Assembly (NCBI GenBank): GCA_025350385.1
Contig: JANXXZ010000137.1
Coordinates: 1 to 7,755 of the forward strand
Reading direction: 5' to 3'
DNA from: Bacteroidales bacterium
Lineage (GTDB): Bacteria > Bacteroidota > Bacteroidia > Bacteroidales > UBA4417
DNA: 7,755 bases
How positions within the stretch are numbered: the stretch's first letter is position 1; the number at the start of each line of letters is the position of its first letter. Below the pieces are notes generated by a model that was not told where the DNA came from, searched no databases, and saw nothing but the letters and a program-made list of their open reading frames with translations. The position numbers and the translations under genes were made by a program. This document shows, one piece after another, positions 6,469 through 7,755 of the stretch.

Positions 6469-6526
6469 CCTTTTCTTCCCTTTGCCATTAACTGAAACTT
6501 GCTTCTTCAAATCAGGGATACAGTCC

Positions 6527-6600
6527 AATCCTTTGTATATATGCGACTCTATAAAGTATAATGTGCATACTCAGGTGCTACAGCTAAAAATCCTTTGTAT
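6527..6600. repeat. 12-bp direct repeat AATCCTTTGTAT, copies 62 bp apart
   Basis: AATCCTTTGTAT occurs at 6527-6538 and again at 6589-6600. Flanking bases do not match beyond short stretches, so it is not a longer recent duplication. No terminal inverted repeats or transposase fragment accompanies it. Its role is unknown. Confidence 0.4.
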
Positions 6601-6802
6601 GAAAATTACCTGCGGTTTAATCTACCGGAAAATGGCTCAGCTTAGCCAAAAATCAGTGCCGATAACAAGAAAAAGCCGTGAAAAAAGAATCAGGAGCTAC
6701 AATTCCAATTAGCAAATAAGAACTACAAATGATTAAACTTCGCAGTTCTTCCTTCTAGAATCTATAAGACCATATCTTTCAAAAAGTTTGACATTTGAGT
6801 TA

Positions 6803-7755
6803 TTAATTGATGACAAACTTTCTTAGCAAACTTGTTCGATCTGATATAATATACAGCAGGTAACTACCCCTCTCCAGTTCTGATAAATCAATCCTAAAAA
6901 CCGCTTTCGATATTTCACTTTCAATTACAACTTCACCAGTCATGTTGTATATCCTTAAAAGAGAACCCTGTTTTATTCCCGGGTAAGATACATTAAGTTC
7001 ACTTTTAGCAGGTACTGGAAAGATTTTAACCACCTCTGTATCCAATTCGTTCACTGAAACCGTTGAGGGCTGTTGTATAACCATTACGGTAACCGGTGCT
7101 AAACCATCTGCATTCACTGTTATGTTGGCGGTACGGGTTAGCATTGATGCATTTTGTTCATAGGCTGTATTCAGCATTCCGCTGCCGCTGCCAGAAACCG
7201 TGACCTGGCACCAGGTTGCATCACTTTCAGCTGTCCAGTTAGTATTTGTCATTACGGTAAAAGAAGTAAAACCTGCCTGGTAAGTAACATTTTGAACAAG
7301 AGGGTTAATGCTCAATGTTGCTGCCGGTCCATACTGGGTTACTGTAACAATGACAGGGTTTAGACCTGCTGCAGTAATACTGATATGAGCTATCCTTACA
7401 GAAGCGATAGAATTTTCGGCATAGGTAGCGAAAAGGGTACCATTTCCACTGCCAGAAGGGGTAACTGTGCACCAACCGGCATCACTCGATGCCGTCCAGG
7501 AGCTATTCGAGCTGATTGCAAAATTAGTAGTTCCTGCCTGGTAAGTCACATCCTGATTATCAGGAGCAGGAAGCAGGAAAGGAACAGCTGCCTGCTGAGT
7601 AACAGTAACTGTAACCGGACTAATTCCGGCAACTGAAACAGTTATTATTGCAATGCGCTGAGAGAGATCAGTATTTTGTGAAAATGAAGCAGTTAGGATA
7701 CTGTTTCCTGAACCCGATGTAGTTACCGTACACCATGTTTGATCACTGTTTGCTG
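6803..7755 (-). CDS. BACON-repeat secreted protein with type A T9SS sorting domain (N-terminus beyond window)
   Basis: The C-terminal 316 residues of a secreted protein; the minus frame stays open to the right window edge, so the true start is outside. The GTG at 7549 lies inside a repeat and is not the start. Two complete and one partial BACON-like modules are visible, each with a SDxxWC(T/Q)V segment, then SGSGx, a strand resembling I(T/S)(I/V)xAxGLxPV, and TVTQ or VIQQ at the end. The Trp codons lie at 7733, 7472 and 7211, exactly 261 bp apart. A short linker (TVSVNELDTEV) leads to the type A sorting signal at 6806-7030: VKIFPVPAKSELNV, LRIYNMTGEVV, IDLSELERGSYLLYI and RKFVIN. The protein should cross the outer membrane by T9SS and lose this domain to the sortase. 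BACON modules are often linked to carbohydrate or mucin binding; the upstream domain that would define function is not visible. Confidence 0.9.
   Translation of the reverse strand, partial: ANSDQTWCTVTTSGSGNSILTASFSQNTDLSQRIAIITVSVAGISPVTVTVTQQAAVPFLLPAPDNQDVTYQAGTTNFAISSNSSWTASSDAGWCTVTPSGSGNGTLFATYAENSIASVRIAHISITAAGLNPVIVTVTQYGPAATLSINPLVQNVTYQAGFTSFTVMTNTNWTAESDATWCQVTVSGSGSGMLNTAYEQNASMLTRTANITVNADGLAPVTVMVIQQPSTVSVNELDTEVVKIFPVPAKSELNVSYPGIKQGSLLRIYNMTGEVVIESEISKAVFRIDLSELERGSYLLYIISDRTSLLRKFVIN
7070..7755 (-). repeat. Tandem 87-residue (261-bp) BACON-like modules
   Basis: Three successive modules (the most N-terminal one cut by the window edge) share a strict 261-bp period. The conserved WC dipeptide falls at 7730-7735, 7469-7474 and 7208-7213. 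VTYQAGxTxF opens the two complete modules. The sequences have diverged (for example SDQTWCTV, SDAGWCTV, SDATWCQV), but the length has not changed. Confidence 0.8.

Larger units (their letters stand above)
6411..6802. other. 392-bp convergent intergenic region, no convincing gene
   Basis: The region lies between the ends of two convergent genes. It holds the operon terminator (6431-6468), a 12-bp direct repeat (6527-6538 and 6589-6600), a weak 7-bp inverted repeat (AAGAACT 6718-6724, AGTTCTT 6744-6750) and the 8-bp palindrome TTCTAGAA (6753-6760). A 76-codon frame at 6482-6712 starts with TTG, has low-complexity K/R-rich content at its end and matches no family I know. No clear terminator for the minus-strand gene was found. 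Confidence 0.6.

Noticed and set aside
6482..6712. Possible 76-residue protein, or a 37-codon version from the ATG at 6599
   Set aside because: The longer version needs a TTG start. Neither has a ribosome site, a known motif or an operon context, and the composition looks like translated intergenic DNA.
6718..6750. Terminator for the minus-strand gene (AAGAACT/AGTTCTT)
   Set aside because: The 7-bp AT-rich arms enclose a 19-base loop and no T-run follows on the minus strand.
6803..7549. GTG at 7549 as start of the BACON protein
   Set aside because: It lies inside a VTYQAG repeat segment, and the same frame continues through another module to the window edge.

Overview
The window comes from the chromosome of a Bacteroidota bacterium, probably an anaerobic member of the Bacteroidales/Marinilabiliales side of the phylum. 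Four things point there: a type B type IX secretion (T9SS) C-terminal domain, a type A T9SS sorting domain fused to tandem BACON-like modules, a VorB-type ferredoxin-linked 2-oxoacid oxidoreductase, and gene starts that mostly lack Shine-Dalgarno sequences. The assignment rests on sequence reading alone; no database search was possible.

Layout. Positions 2-1156 (+) hold the 3' part of a fold-type I PLP aminotransferase whose start lies left of the window. Positions 1297-3348 (+) encode a secreted multidomain surface protein: signal peptide, beta-propeller-like region, PKD-like domain, two 69-residue Ig-like repeats and a type B T9SS signal. A 220-bp intergenic region with two abutting inverted repeats follows. 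Positions 3569-6410 (+) hold a four-gene 2-oxoacid:ferredoxin oxidoreductase operon in the order delta (2x[4Fe-4S] ferredoxin), alpha (VorB type), beta (TPP-binding) and gamma. It ends at a strong intrinsic terminator (6431-6468). The first three genes are packed tightly. The gamma gene is set apart by 164 bp filled largely with degenerate 7-bp repeats. After a 392-bp stretch with no convincing gene, a convergent minus-strand gene (6803 to beyond 7755) encodes the C-terminal part of a BACON-repeat T9SS cargo protein.

How the genes work together. The four oxidoreductase subunits should form one cytoplasmic enzyme that interconverts a 2-oxoacid plus CoA with acyl-CoA, CO2 and reduced ferredoxin. 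Its alpha subunit resembles the branched-chain (2-oxoisovalerate) type more than the 2-oxoglutarate type. The upstream aminotransferase could supply or use 2-oxoacids, but this is only a suggestion from proximity. The two secreted proteins would be T9SS cargo, one anchored through each class of C-terminal signal.

Novelty. Nothing here looks like a wholly new system. The least explained element is the heptamer-periodic DNA inside the oxidoreductase operon (5692-5822). Next come the paired inverted repeats upstream of that operon (3402-3479).
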